Assembly (NCBI RefSeq): GCF_900155425.1
Contig: NZ_LT700191.1
Location: 297,918 to 361,917, forward strand
Length of the DNA: 64,000 nucleotides
Source: Parabacteroides massiliensis
GTDB lineage: Bacteria > Bacteroidota > Bacteroidia > Bacteroidales > Tannerellaceae
Direction of reading: 5' to 3'
Positions 12,323 through 20,999 of this stretch are shown piece by piece. The notes under the pieces are model-generated. The model saw only the letters and a list, made by a program, of their open reading frames with translations, had not been told where the DNA came from and did no database searches. How positions within the stretch are numbered: the stretch's first letter is position 1; the number at the start of each line of letters is the position of its first letter. Made by a program: the position numbers and the translations under genes.

Positions 12323-12354
12323 AAAAGGCCGTTCAAACTAAAATCCGAACAGCC
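12323..12354 (-). terminator. Terminator of the DUF2582 gene
   Basis: Minus-strand stem GGCTGTTC / GAACGGCC with one wobble, followed by TTTT. Confidence 0.7.
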
Positions 12355-12385
12355 CTCCTTCCAATAGATTCTGCTACGCTATTTT

Positions 12386-12586
12386 TTATACTAACGCAAC
12401 ATACAATTCACCCTCGACATCTTCGAAAGCCAATTTGCCTTCTTTAGCCAACCAACCCAAAGCAGCATACACATCTTTTTCTGTTTTGATTTTAGTTGCT
12501 TTCTTTACTGCCTTAACACTCATTTTACCGCCTTCATTTAATGCGTTCCAAACAAGGCCGGCGTTTGTTCCAATCAATTCGATCAT
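12386..12586 (-). CDS. Winged-helix DUF2582-type protein
   Basis: Tiny 66-residue protein folding as a winged helix. The pattern is GLVWNALNEGGKMSVKAVKK, then EKDVYAALGWLAKEGKLAFE and a beta wing ending LYVALV. The family is common in Bacteroidota and usually called DUF2582 or winged helix-turn-helix. It probably binds DNA or RNA, but its target is unknown. It is a single-gene unit with its own promoter (12621-12650) and terminator (12323-12354). Confidence 0.85.
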   Translation of the reverse strand: MIELIGTNAGLVWNALNEGGKMSVKAVKKATKIKTEKDVYAALGWLAKEGKLAFEDVEGELYVALV

Positions 12587-12620
12587 TTTTCTTTTTGTTT
12601 TGTTAATTCGTTAACGAGGG

Positions 12621-12650
12621 CAAATTTATAGATTAATCGATTAAAACAAA
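12621..12650 (-). promoter_or_regulatory. Promoter of the DUF2582 gene
   Basis: Minus strand: TTTG (12647-12650), 18 bp spacer, TAAATTTG (12621-12628), close to the Bacteroides consensus. The start codon lies about 35 bp downstream. Confidence 0.6.
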
Positions 12651-12726
12651 AGGATATAGATGTTTTTTAGCATAAAACAGTCGCTTTTTATGCTTTATAA
12701 GCATAATTAACACTATTATAACACAA

Positions 12727-13419
12727 TTATAGTGTTATTTTTGCCCTATCCTTAACCGTAACAAGCTCCGCCTCCATGTTTATGGCTGAAACATATTTGC
12801 TTAATAAGGTGGCGGCATACTTCCCTGCCGACTCCAGACCATCCAATCCGGAATAACCATTTATAATCATTAACAGGCGGGTAGTATCCAGCCCTATTTT
12901 TGTACGTTCTTCGTCGCTGGTCGGAGTTCCGACTCCGCCGACCGCATCCCGATAGACCGGCAAACCGGCAATATTCAGTTCGCCACGCCCGATCCCATGA
13001 TAAATTTCACCTTCCCGGCCAACTCCCAACACCAGGCTGTCACCGGCAATCTTATCCGCATCGAAGCCTCCGATGGAATATCCACTCCGGATAGAAACCA
13101 AATTGATGAGATCGACCAACGTATCGACCTTATAAAGGGGTAATTCGCGAAGAATGCGCCGCCGCAACGCCTCGGAAGAGGGACGATAGCGGTTCGGATC
13201 TTTCCCCAGACGCTTATAGGCCTGGCGGGTGGCCTGTATAGGAAGCCATTTGTTGATTTGTTCCAGTTTAACTGTCTCCCGGACGGCCTTTTCTTCGTCA
13301 GCCATCTCCTGCCAAAGCCGTTCGTCCGATTCCGAATTGCAAACATCACAAGACATAACCAAAACATGCAAATCCGGACAGGCTGTAGCTACTTCTTCTG
13401 AAATTGAAACGCTTATCAT
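12727..13419 (-). CDS. B3/B4 tRNA-binding-domain protein (PheT B3/4-like)
   Basis: Stand-alone B3/B4 domain of 230 residues, related to the editing region of phenylalanyl-tRNA synthetase beta chain. Family features seen are the WLPIQATRQAYKRLGKDPNRY segment (about residues 58-78), RRRILRELPLYKVDTLVDL with the following NLVSIRSGYSIGGFD, and a C-terminal GGVGTPTSDEERT. Some members may edit mischarged tRNAs, but no role is established for this one. It is the last gene of the hpt-adk-obgE-pgeF run on the minus strand, 41 bp after pgeF, in a gap holding ATTTATG repeats. An AT-rich stem (12709-12736) overlaps its stop codon and may end the transcript. Confidence 0.85.
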   Translation of the reverse strand: MISVSISEEVATACPDLHVLVMSCDVCNSESDERLWQEMADEEKAVRETVKLEQINKWLPIQATRQAYKRLGKDPNRYRPSSEALRRRILRELPLYKVDTLVDLINLVSIRSGYSIGGFDADKIAGDSLVLGVGREGEIYHGIGRGELNIAGLPVYRDAVGGVGTPTSDEERTKIGLDTTRLLMIINGYSGLDGLESAGKYAATLLSKYVSAINMEAELVTVKDRAKITL

Positions 13420-13460
13420 TGGAGAAATTTATGATTTATGATTTGTAAAACTATATATTG

Positions 13461-14261
13461 TTATTTATCGACTGCTTGCTGTTTAACAATGATCCCGGAC
13501 AAGAGGCGTCCGCTCTTGATTCCCAGACGACGGGCGGAGAAGAACTCGTTGGGGTGGGTGTAGGTGCAGATGCCGGCAAGTTCGATATTTCCGGCCGGAA
13601 GACCTTCAGACAATAATTGCAGGCGGTTGGTCTCCCATAAATCGATATGGGCTTTTCCGGTATCGGCATCGCGCTTCAGAATACGCGACATTTCAAAACC
13701 GGCCTCCCGAAAGGCTTCGACTACTTCCTCGCCGACTTCGAAAGCTTCGGGACCGATGGAAGGTGCGATGCCGGCTTTCATAAAGCGGGGATCGGCTCCA
13801 TATTCATCCATGAGATAGCGAACGGTTTTCGCGACAATCCGTTGTACGGTTCCCCGCCAACCGGCATGAACGGCGGCTACCGCCTTCACATCGGGGGCAT
13901 ACAACAAGACCGGGACACAGTCGGCCGTCGAAACAGCAATGCAAACACCCGGCACATTTGTCGCCAGCGCATCCACTCCGTGCATGTAAAGCCGCTGTTC
14001 TTCCAAAGGAAGGGATAGGAAGGATGGTCCGATCGAACGTATCTCCGCCCCGTGGACCTGGAAAGGCGCAAAGATACGTTCGGCAGGTATTCCGATCGCA
14101 TCCGAAAGAATTTTCCGGTTCGCCCGGACGGCTTCCGGATCATCCCCGCTGTATTCACCGGGATTAAAGGAGGCATACGTGCCTTCGCTCACTCCTCCCT
14201 GACGGGTTGTCACAAAATGAGAGATGTTGCAATCCTCGCTTAATACGGGGAATTGCAACAT
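13461..14261 (-). CDS. pgeF: Peptidoglycan editing factor PgeF / polyphenol oxidase (YfiH, laccase-like)
   Basis: Copper/zinc hydrolase family that removes misincorporated amino acids from peptidoglycan precursors in E. coli. Many genomes still annotate it as polyphenol oxidase. I use ATG at 14261, giving 266 residues, because upstream ATGs overlap obgE and encode low-complexity Met/Lys sequence. Metal-site motifs seen are FVTTRQGGVSEG, STADCVPVLL and VHAGWRGTVQ, with the C-terminal CTYTHPNEFFSARR. It starts 10 bp after the obgE stop, so it is in the same operon. Confidence 0.9.
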   Translation of the reverse strand: MLQFPVLSEDCNISHFVTTRQGGVSEGTYASFNPGEYSGDDPEAVRANRKILSDAIGIPAERIFAPFQVHGAEIRSIGPSFLSLPLEEQRLYMHGVDALATNVPGVCIAVSTADCVPVLLYAPDVKAVAAVHAGWRGTVQRIVAKTVRYLMDEYGADPRFMKAGIAPSIGPEAFEVGEEVVEAFREAGFEMSRILKRDADTGKAHIDLWETNRLQLLSEGLPAGNIELAGICTYTHPNEFFSARRLGIKSGRLLSGIIVKQQAVDK

Positions 14262-14271
14262 CTTCACTTTA

Positions 14272-15435
14272 TCATTTGGATGTATCTTCATCTTCTTCGT
14301 CGTCCCAATCTTCATACTCTTCATATTCTTCATCGTCGTCGGGATCGTCTTCGTCAAGAGGAATGACAAAATCGTCATCGTCAAGCGGAAGTGCGCTTAC
14401 ATCGATGTTTTTATGTACAATACGCTCTACCTCGTGGAACGTTTCCTTGTTCAGTTCCTTCCACAACAGGTCTTTCAGTTCGGTGATCCCCATTCCGGTA
14501 ACGGAAGAGATAAAGACATGAGGAACGCCTTCCGGCAGATCTTCGGACAACGCCTCGATCAACTCCTCATCCAGCATATCGCTTTTTGTGATAGCCAAGA
14601 CACGGCTTTTATCCTGCAAATCAGGATTATACTTAACCAGTTCACCCAGTAGGATTTCGTATTCCTTCTTGATATCATCCGCATCGGCAGGCACCATAAA
14701 CAGGAGCAACGAGTTGCGTTCGATATGTCGCAAGAACCGCAAGCCCAAGCCTTTGCCTTCACTGGCTCCTTCGATAATACCGGGGATATCGGCCATGACG
14801 AACGAACGGTTGTCGCGATAGCTTACGATACCCAAGTTCGGTTCGAGCGTCGTAAACGGATAATTGGCAATCTTCGGTTTGGCAGCCGAAACAACCGACA
14901 GCAACGTCGACTTTCCGGCATTCGGGAAACCGACCAGACCGACATCGGCCAGCAGTTTCAGTTGCAGGATCACCATACGTTCCTGCGCCGGTTCGCCGGG
15001 TTGCGCATAGCGGGGAGCCTGGTTGGTCGACGTCTTGAAGTGGCAGTTGCCCAACCCTCCGCGTCCGCCTTTCAACAGCATTACCTGCTGACCGTCTTCG
15101 GTCACGTCACAGATAAACTCGCCCGTATCGGCGTCATACACGACTGTTCCGCAAGGAACCTCTATCACACGATCTTCACCGTCTTTCCCGAAACTGCGTT
15201 TAGCACCGCCGCCTTCACCATTCGTCGCCATGATATGACGTTCATACTTCAGATGAAGAAGCGTCCAGTAATTCCGGTTTCCACGAAGATACACATGGCC
15301 TCCTCGCCCTCCATCGCCTCCGTCGGGACCTCCTTTCGGAATGTATTTCTCGCGGCGAAAGTGAGAAGACCCTCTCCCGCCCTTACCAGAGCGGCAATAG
15401 ATCTTTACATAATCTACAAAGTTTGATTCAGCCAC
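14272..15435 (-). CDS. obgE: Obg-family GTPase ObgE/CgtA
   Basis: Ribosome-associated GTPase needed for 50S assembly and stress control. It has 387 residues starting with GTG at 15435 (GTG GCT GAA), the expected MAESNFVDY start. The glycine-rich Obg domain (1-158) is followed by the G domain: P-loop [18 protein letters not shown] for switch II, TKSD for guanine recognition and SSVTG. Instead of a folded C-terminal OCT domain there is a very acidic tail of about 45 residues, as in many Bacteroidota. It is co-transcribed with adk upstream and pgeF downstream. Confidence 0.97.
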   Translation of the reverse strand: MAESNFVDYVKIYCRSGKGGRGSSHFRREKYIPKGGPDGGDGGRGGHVYLRGNRNYWTLLHLKYERHIMATNGEGGGAKRSFGKDGEDRVIEVPCGTVVYDADTGEFICDVTEDGQQVMLLKGGRGGLGNCHFKTSTNQAPRYAQPGEPAQERMVILQLKLLADVGLVGFPNAGKSTLLSVVSAAKPKIANYPFTTLEPNLGIVSYRDNRSFVMADIPGIIEGASEGKGLGLRFLRHIERNSLLLFMVPADADDIKKEYEILLGELVKYNPDLQDKSRVLAITKSDMLDEELIEALSEDLPEGVPHVFISSVTGMGITELKDLLWKELNKETFHEVERIVHKNIDVSALPLDDDDFVIPLDEDDPDDDEEYEEYEDWDDEEDEDTSK

Positions 15436-15456
15436 TTTTACTTTTCAATTTATGAT

Positions 15457-16026
15457 TTACAAACTATTTACAGCTTCTTTGATACGGCCAAAGATTTCTT
15501 CGATTGTACCCATACCTTTGATGGCGACATGTTTGCCTTCACCAATATAGTAGTCAGCCAAAGGAGCCGTCTGCTTGTGATAAACATCCAGTCTTGACTT
15601 GATTGTTTCCAGATTGTCATCCGAACGGCCTGAAACCTTGCCACGTTCCAGCAGACGTTTGATCAGTTCATCTTCGTCTACCTGAAGGTTCAGCATAACG
15701 GAAACATCTGTTCCACGTTTATTCAACATTTCTTTCAGAGCTTTTGCTTGCGGGATCGTACGAGGGAAACCGTCGAAGATGACGCCTTTGGAGTTCACCT
15801 TGCTGTCCAAAACCTTGGCCAACATGTCAACGATCAGTTCGTCAGGAACCAACTGTCCCTTTTCGATGTAATCTTTAGCAATCTTACCCAGCTCTGTCTC
15901 GTTCTTCATTTCAGAACGCAAAACATCACCTGTAGAAATATGGTCCAAACCATATTCTTTAATAATCAATTCGCTCTGTGTTCCCTTTCCTGAGCCGGGA
16001 GCACCAAAAATAACAATGTTCAACAT
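15457..16026 (-). CDS. adk: Adenylate kinase (short form)
   Basis: Catalyses ATP + AMP = 2 ADP in the cytoplasm. It has 189 residues, the short type without the long zinc-finger LID. P-loop GAPGSGKGT is at residues 8-16, followed by the AMP-binding STGDVLR, FDGFPRTIPQAKAL and the LID region RGKVSGRSDDN. It lies between hpt (129 bp upstream, with CAATTG repeats in the gap) and obgE (21 bp downstream). Confidence 0.97.
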   Translation of the reverse strand: MLNIVIFGAPGSGKGTQSELIIKEYGLDHISTGDVLRSEMKNETELGKIAKDYIEKGQLVPDELIVDMLAKVLDSKVNSKGVIFDGFPRTIPQAKALKEMLNKRGTDVSVMLNLQVDEDELIKRLLERGKVSGRSDDNLETIKSRLDVYHKQTAPLADYYIGEGKHVAIKGMGTIEEIFGRIKEAVNSL

Positions 16027-16045
16027 AAAAAAGTTTACTTTTTAA

Positions 16046-16167
16046 ATTGACAATTGACAATTGATAATTGACAATCACCAGCCAAATTCAACCGCCCATC
16101 GTCACTCTTTATATAATTAATGTAACCAATTTCTTCTTTTCCCGATTGTCAACTATCAATTGTCAAC
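16046..16167 (-). repeat. CAATTG-type intergenic repeat pair between hpt and adk
   Basis: Left arm 16046-16077 holds repeated TTGACAATTGACAATTGATA. The right arm 16144-16167 is its approximate inverse and contains the last codons and stop of hpt, so insertion of the repeat defined the hpt C-terminus. Confidence 0.65.
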
Positions 16168-16695
16168 TATCTTATAGATATCCCGATAGCCCCGTCCCAT
16201 CTCATCATAGTCCAGTCCGTAACCGACAATAAAGTCACTCGGAATCTGCAAGCCGACATAATCTGGTTTCAGGTCGCACTTCAACGAATCGGGTTTGAAC
16301 AGCATAGTCGCCAGTTTGACATCGGCCGCTCCGTCCTTACGAAGTTTGTCCATCACATATTGCATCGTAAAGCCGGTATCGATGATATCTTCAATCAAAA
16401 TCAAAGTCCTCCCTTTCACATCGGCCTGTACCGGCATAATCTCACGGACCACACCGGTCGTACTGGTCCCTTTATAGGAAGAATAGCGGGCAAAAGTAAT
16501 TTCATAGGGTTCTTTCAACTGGCGCATCAGTTCCGCCGTGAACATAAAAGCCCCGTTCAGGATTCCCACGAATAACGGATGCGTGCCTTCCACATCGGCG
16601 CGAATGCGTTCCGCCACTTTTGCAATTGCGTCCTTTATCTCTTCTTCCGGGATAAAAAGTTCAAATTCTTTGTCTTTTAATCGAATCCTTTCCAT
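16156..16695 (-). CDS. hpt: Hypoxanthine phosphoribosyltransferase
   Basis: Purine salvage enzyme converting hypoxanthine or guanine and PRPP to IMP or GMP. It has 179 residues from ATG at 16695. A longer frame would run through the promoter at 16719-16749. The PRPP-binding motif is LILIEDIIDTGFTM, with the flexible-loop region RYSSYKGTSTTG and the base-binding end DFIVGYGLDYDE. It is the first gene of the hpt-adk-obgE-pgeF unit. The last residues are encoded within an intergenic repeat. Confidence 0.95.
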   Translation of the reverse strand: MERIRLKDKEFELFIPEEEIKDAIAKVAERIRADVEGTHPLFVGILNGAFMFTAELMRQLKEPYEITFARYSSYKGTSTTGVVREIMPVQADVKGRTLILIEDIIDTGFTMQYVMDKLRKDGAADVKLATMLFKPDSLKCDLKPDYVGLQIPSDFIVGYGLDYDEMGRGYRDIYKIVDN

Positions 16696-16718
16696 ATTCC
16701 GTTTGATTTTCGAGGGGA

Positions 16719-16749
16719 CAAATGTACAACTTTTTCGGGTAAGCACAAA
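16719..16749 (-). promoter_or_regulatory. Promoter of the hpt-adk-obgE operon
   Basis: Minus strand TTTG (16746-16749), 19 bp spacer, TACATTTG (16719-16726): an excellent Bacteroides-type promoter. The leader to the hpt ATG is about 17 nt. It also marks the end of the RiPP cluster's transcription unit. Confidence 0.78.
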
Positions 16750-16761
16750 CAATATTCCGGA

Positions 16762-18123
16762 TCACAAACTCCAACTTCGTATATATTCCAGCAAAGCAGC
16801 CCGGTCCATCCCGCAAACATTCAAATATTCCACCCGATTCCGCCTTTCATTTGCCAAATCTGCAAACCAAGAATTTTCGTTCCGAGAATGATACAAATGA
16901 TACAAGGTTCCAGAAGTACGAGAAATTGACAAACCCAATATTTCCATCCTCTTCACTCGCTCTAAATCCTCGCATCCCCAACCATAAAAATGTTCATTTT
17001 CACCGCCTGCTTGCAAATATAATTTTCTATCAATAAAGAAAGCCCCTCCAAACGAATGTATCATAACCGATAAGACATCGTCACCTGAAAGCCTGCCGGA
17101 AAATCTCTTTTTCCCAGCCTTCACCAACAAACTTTTTTGCTCGGATAGAGAACAAAACCGCCCATCATAAGGATAACATAAAGCAACCGTTCCATTCGCT
17201 ATCCTGCGGACAGCCTCCGTTTTCTGTTTTTCTGGTACAAATACATCCGTATCCCAAACTCCGACTATACATGTTTCCGACATCCTAATTAATCGGTTCA
17301 AATAATGTGTACGATGAAATACCCGATCATGGTCTTCCACAAAAAAATACCTTACATTCTCATAATGCTCTTTCAACCAATAGTGCGGCACCTCATCCGC
17401 CTCCAAAACTAATATGGATGTATTTATCCAATGAGACAAATGTTCAATTACCCAATCCAGATTATGACTTCTCTCTTCCGAATCTATGCGGACAGGTATA
17501 ACAATCGTCACATGTGGATCCTCTCTTTCACATGTCGACAACTTCTCAATAATAACGGGACATATCCTCATCGAGCAGATCAATCCAAGATCCCTCGTCA
17601 ATAAAATATCGTCACCTCTCACATCCTCGCAATCCAAATAACTTAATAGACAAATCAAATTCTGTTTGTTCCGAATAAAATTCAAATCATCATTCTGTTT
17701 ATTTTCAATACGCAAAAGCAAATAATGAATCCAACCATATAAAGAATCCCGATCTTCTTCTTTTAGTGCCAAGCACAACCAATCTAACTGACGGTCAAAA
17801 TTTGCCAACACCACTTCTTCCTCTCCTTCCACAAAACCATTCCGCAAAAGGCACAAAAAACCACAAGCGACATCAAACAAACCTGATACTTCTTTTTGCC
17901 CCATTTCCTCACACACTTGGTTCACCCTCCGATCCGCCTCTCTTTCCAATGCTCCGTCCGCCTTATACCGGGCATAAATATATAGAGTGATGATTTTCCC
18001 CAATTCTTCATCTCTTAAAGAATGAGCATCCAGATATCCGAAAGAAGTTCCACCGTAACATTCGGAAAAAGACAATCTGTAATGTGTCCGGATCTGTTCC
18101 GCATACATCTGTTGCAACCGCAT
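16762..18123 (-). CDS. LanC-like/glycosyltransferase fusion protein, last gene of the RiPP cluster
   Basis: 453 residues. The C-terminal half (about 205-453) is a GT-A-type glycosyltransferase: VTIVIPVRID at its start, DxD metal motif in VWDTDVFV, and the galactosyltransferase-like segment GGAFFIDRKL with GWGCEDLERVKRME. The N-terminal 190 residues are helical and align with the LanC-like protein at 25242-25853 (GFLCLLRNGFVEG here, GILYLLKNDFIDG there), although the LanC zinc-ligand pattern is not evident. It starts 15 bp after the GT10-GT2 gene. Likely a cytoplasmic enzyme adding a sugar to the cluster product or a carrier. Donor and acceptor are unknown. The N-terminal homology is my own comparison. 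Confidence 0.78.
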   Translation of the reverse strand: MRLQQMYAEQIRTHYRLSFSECYGGTSFGYLDAHSLRDEELGKIITLYIYARYKADGALEREADRRVNQVCEEMGQKEVSGLFDVACGFLCLLRNGFVEGEEEVVLANFDRQLDWLCLALKEEDRDSLYGWIHYLLLRIENKQNDDLNFIRNKQNLICLLSYLDCEDVRGDDILLTRDLGLICSMRICPVIIEKLSTCEREDPHVTIVIPVRIDSEERSHNLDWVIEHLSHWINTSILVLEADEVPHYWLKEHYENVRYFFVEDHDRVFHRTHYLNRLIRMSETCIVGVWDTDVFVPEKQKTEAVRRIANGTVALCYPYDGRFCSLSEQKSLLVKAGKKRFSGRLSGDDVLSVMIHSFGGAFFIDRKLYLQAGGENEHFYGWGCEDLERVKRMEILGLSISRTSGTLYHLYHSRNENSWFADLANERRNRVEYLNVCGMDRAALLEYIRSWSL

Positions 18124-18138
18124 ACGCTTTTGAGAAAT

Positions 18139-19692
18139 TTAATCAGGATGACAACGATAAATCATCAAAATATCCGGCAAGTTTTCAACTTTTCCATATA
18201 AAACAAGCCTACAAACCAAATCATAATCTGACGCATACCGATAAGCTTCGTTATACCCGCCCAATTCACGCAACGCTTCCATCCGAATCATCAAAGAAGC
18301 GTGCATAAAACTATTCCGATCCAACAAAGCCAACCGAATCTCTTCATCTCCCAAAGGATGCCTACATTTCCGAAGCGTGTCGGAAAAAGTAAAACCAGAT
18401 CCGACAACACACAAATCACGATGGTTTTCCAAATACGTAAACTGCTGTTCCAAACGGGTAGGAAAAGCCAGATCATCAGCATCCATCACAGCTACATATC
18501 GTCCTTTTGCTTTTGCAATTCCTATATTACGTGCCGGATAATTCCCCTGATTTTCTTCATTCCGCACATACACGATACGTTCATCCCGACAAGAAAGAAT
18601 CTTGCTTTCCGAATTGTCATCCGAACCGTCATTGACAACGATCAACTCGAAATCCTGAAATGTCTGGTTCAAAATACTTTCGATCGCATCTTGTACATAT
18701 TTTTCCTGATTATAGACCGGCATGACTACCGATACGACAATATTCCGTTCCGTATTCCCTTTCCAAGATTCAATTGCAGGAAAAGGGGCTAAACTGTTCG
18801 TCGCCAAATAATCATCGATTTGACGACAAACACGAAGAAAAGGATCTGATTTCTGTTCCCCGGCCATCTTCATGAAACCAGGCGATAATGGGACATTACG
18901 CCACGAATGAAACTGTTCGTACAAGCAGTCATCCCGGCAGCAATCTTTTAAAAAGCCTGCCAATTCTTTCGGAGAATCGAAAACGTTCACATCAACAAAG
19001 CAATGTTCTCCCGGTTGGAAATTTCGTATATTAGGAGCGCCCAAATAAACAGGAACCGAACCTGCCAATAAAGGATCATAAAATTTTTCAGTCACATAAT
19101 CCTCTTCTATCGCATTCTCAAAAGCAATAACGAACTTATACTTCCGGTACAAGTTCAGTTTGCTATTCCTCCCCGTATCTTCTTCCAACAGCCGGTTTTG
19201 CATCCATTTTCCATAAGAATCGATCGGGAGATAACGCATCAGTTCTGACAAATATTCAAACCGTCCGCTTTTATCCAATAAACTGGATATCAACACACAA
19301 ACATCACCTTCTTTATTTTCCTCTCCCCGACTTCTCGATAACAAATCCTTATATTCATATTTATAATACGGATACAAGATGTCATCCGTTTTCCTATATC
19401 CCATCTTCAGCTCGAACAAAGAAGCAAAATCCAGCTCATCCAGCCACTGGAAATTCTGTCCGCTTTCCCTGCTCCAGGCAACCCAAACCTGCCCCTTTAT
19501 TTTATAGGACAAATAATCGGCCCAACATCCATCTGCTGTCGGCAAATGAAACAGGACGGCTGTTGCTTTCGGTAACAATTCACGATTGGTCGAGACGCTC
19601 CAATTCCCCGGCAAAATCCGCCCTGTCGGGAGAGGTTCTCTCGGAAAAGGATTCAAAACCAATAACGTTTTTACACGCCTTTCATTTTTCAT
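18139..19692 (-). CDS. Bifunctional glycosyltransferase: GT10 fucosyltransferase-like plus GT2 domain
   Basis: 517 residues in two enzyme modules. Residues about 1-300 resemble alpha-1,3-fucosyltransferases (GT10): VWVAWSRESG and the hallmark FENAIEEDYVTEKFYDPL followed by GSVPVYLG. From about residue 325 a GT2 domain begins with VVSVVMPVYNQEKYV, then VNDGSDDN and the DxD in AVMDADD. It ends without the usual membrane or C-terminal extension. It is co-directional, 16 bp after the propeller lipoprotein gene. A 95-bp fragment of a second copy of its N-terminal region lies at 25986-26080. The two domains suggest sequential addition of two sugars, which is inference. Confidence 0.85.
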   Translation of the reverse strand: MKNERRVKTLLVLNPFPREPLPTGRILPGNWSVSTNRELLPKATAVLFHLPTADGCWADYLSYKIKGQVWVAWSRESGQNFQWLDELDFASLFELKMGYRKTDDILYPYYKYEYKDLLSRSRGEENKEGDVCVLISSLLDKSGRFEYLSELMRYLPIDSYGKWMQNRLLEEDTGRNSKLNLYRKYKFVIAFENAIEEDYVTEKFYDPLLAGSVPVYLGAPNIRNFQPGEHCFVDVNVFDSPKELAGFLKDCCRDDCLYEQFHSWRNVPLSPGFMKMAGEQKSDPFLRVCRQIDDYLATNSLAPFPAIESWKGNTERNIVVSVVMPVYNQEKYVQDAIESILNQTFQDFELIVVNDGSDDNSESKILSCRDERIVYVRNEENQGNYPARNIGIAKAKGRYVAVMDADDLAFPTRLEQQFTYLENHRDLCVVGSGFTFSDTLRKCRHPLGDEEIRLALLDRNSFMHASLMIRMEALRELGGYNEAYRYASDYDLVCRLVLYGKVENLPDILMIYRCHPD

Positions 19693-19708
19693 TACTTTAC
19701 CCTTATAT

Positions 19709-20851
19709 TCATTCTACAGGAAACTTATAACGCCAAAACGGATCATCATCCCACGTCGACAACATTATTATTTCATTCCTTTGTTCATCCAAATACACAT
19801 AACCCCATCTATCCAACCTATATTTTTTGATTGGATTTCCGTTCCAATCATATTGTTCCAAATAAATATAAATATTTCCTTTCGAAGATTCTCTCACCGC
19901 ATCGGCAGGTGTACGTCCACTATACAATATATAAATATATTTATCTGTCACAGCTGGTCTTTCCCAATAATACGTAATATTACGATCCAAGCCATCCGCG
20001 ATTTTCAACGATCCATAATCAAATTCTGTCTGTTGAAAATTAAGCGTTCGTACATCATTACCTTCCAAATCCATAAACCGCAATATTCTGAAATACTTAT
20101 AGGCATAAAACATCCTGTTTCGATCAAGATTTACTGCAAAAGAGCCTATATAAGCAAAAGGAGACTTCCGCTTAGGATTCAATTGCAAGCTATACAATTC
20201 TTGAACGCTCATCGAGTCGCCATTCATAGTCGACCGGAAAATGCTTTTTCCGGTTTTGCTGTCATTCACATAGAAAAAATCATCTTTTCCGACATTATAT
20301 ATATCGGATTTAGTGCTGAATCCTTGCTTTATGGATGAATCAAACGGGTATGGATACGGCTTGAAATTCCCTTCAAAATCACACTCATACAATTTATCTT
20401 TTGTTTCTTCGTACAAATAGCACAGCAACGAATCATCTGTTGCCGGCACTACTTGCGTCACCATAAATTCATCCGGACCGTTTCCTATCGTTCCGATTTT
20501 TCGGATAAAGCGCATACTCGGATATTCAAACATAAGGAACGGGCGGCTACCTCCACGAAAATCATTGTTACTAACAACCGCCTTACTTCCTTTCCAAACC
20601 ATCATTGATTGAAGAGTTCTCCAAATAAACGTATCAGGCACCAAATTCTCACCCTTCAACTCAATAACCTCACCAAATGCTGTTTCATCCTTCATCAGGA
20701 AATCTCCGGCTTCTATTGGGGATAGTTGCACTCTTTCCGGTTCACTCATATCGACCGACAATGTATCGGCAAGAACTTCTCCCTCACTGCTTTTTGCGTG
20801 AAATTGGCAAGACAAACAAAGGATAGATAATAAAATTACTATATTTTTCAT
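19709..20851 (-). CDS. Six-bladed beta-propeller lipoprotein (BF3164/TolB-like type)
   Basis: 380-residue predicted lipoprotein with lipobox near Cys15 (LCLSCQ). The rest is beta-propeller-like: FLMFEYPSMRFIRKIG, GNGPDEFMVTQVVPATDD, LLCYLYEETKDKLYECD, and late blades KYIYILYSGRTP and YLEQYDWNGNPIKKYRLD. Proteins of this kind repeatedly neighbour Bacteroidota RiPP genes, possibly as export or surface partners. The role is not known. It lies 148 bp after the precursor gene, beyond two hairpins, and leads the glycosyltransferase genes. The first 27 bp of a second copy survive at 27442-27468. Confidence 0.82.
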   Translation of the reverse strand: MKNIVILLSILCLSCQFHAKSSEGEVLADTLSVDMSEPERVQLSPIEAGDFLMKDETAFGEVIELKGENLVPDTFIWRTLQSMMVWKGSKAVVSNNDFRGGSRPFLMFEYPSMRFIRKIGTIGNGPDEFMVTQVVPATDDSLLCYLYEETKDKLYECDFEGNFKPYPYPFDSSIKQGFSTKSDIYNVGKDDFFYVNDSKTGKSIFRSTMNGDSMSVQELYSLQLNPKRKSPFAYIGSFAVNLDRNRMFYAYKYFRILRFMDLEGNDVRTLNFQQTEFDYGSLKIADGLDRNITYYWERPAVTDKYIYILYSGRTPADAVRESSKGNIYIYLEQYDWNGNPIKKYRLDRWGYVYLDEQRNEIIMLSTWDDDPFWRYKFPVE

Positions 20852-20880
20852 TTTTTGTTTTTTTGTAAATAAGACTTAAA

Positions 20881-20940
20881 GAAAGTGCGTCCAAAGACGC
20901 ACTTTCAACAACCCTTACGAACCTTGTGTACAAGGTTCGT
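20881..20940 (-). terminator. Two adjacent perfect hairpins after the RiPP precursor gene
   Basis: Hairpin A (20881-20906): 11-bp perfect stem GAAAGTGCGTC / GACGCACTTTC, loop of 4, followed on the minus strand by TTTAAG. Hairpin B (20917-20940): 10-bp perfect stem ACGAACCTTG / CAAGGTTCGT, loop of 4. Together they probably terminate part of the precursor transcript or protect its 3' end, so that precursor exceeds the downstream genes. Confidence 0.65.
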
Positions 20941-20999
20941 AGCAACATCCAGAATTTGCCATCTTATAAATGACAAACAGACCGATAGAACTCTCAAGT

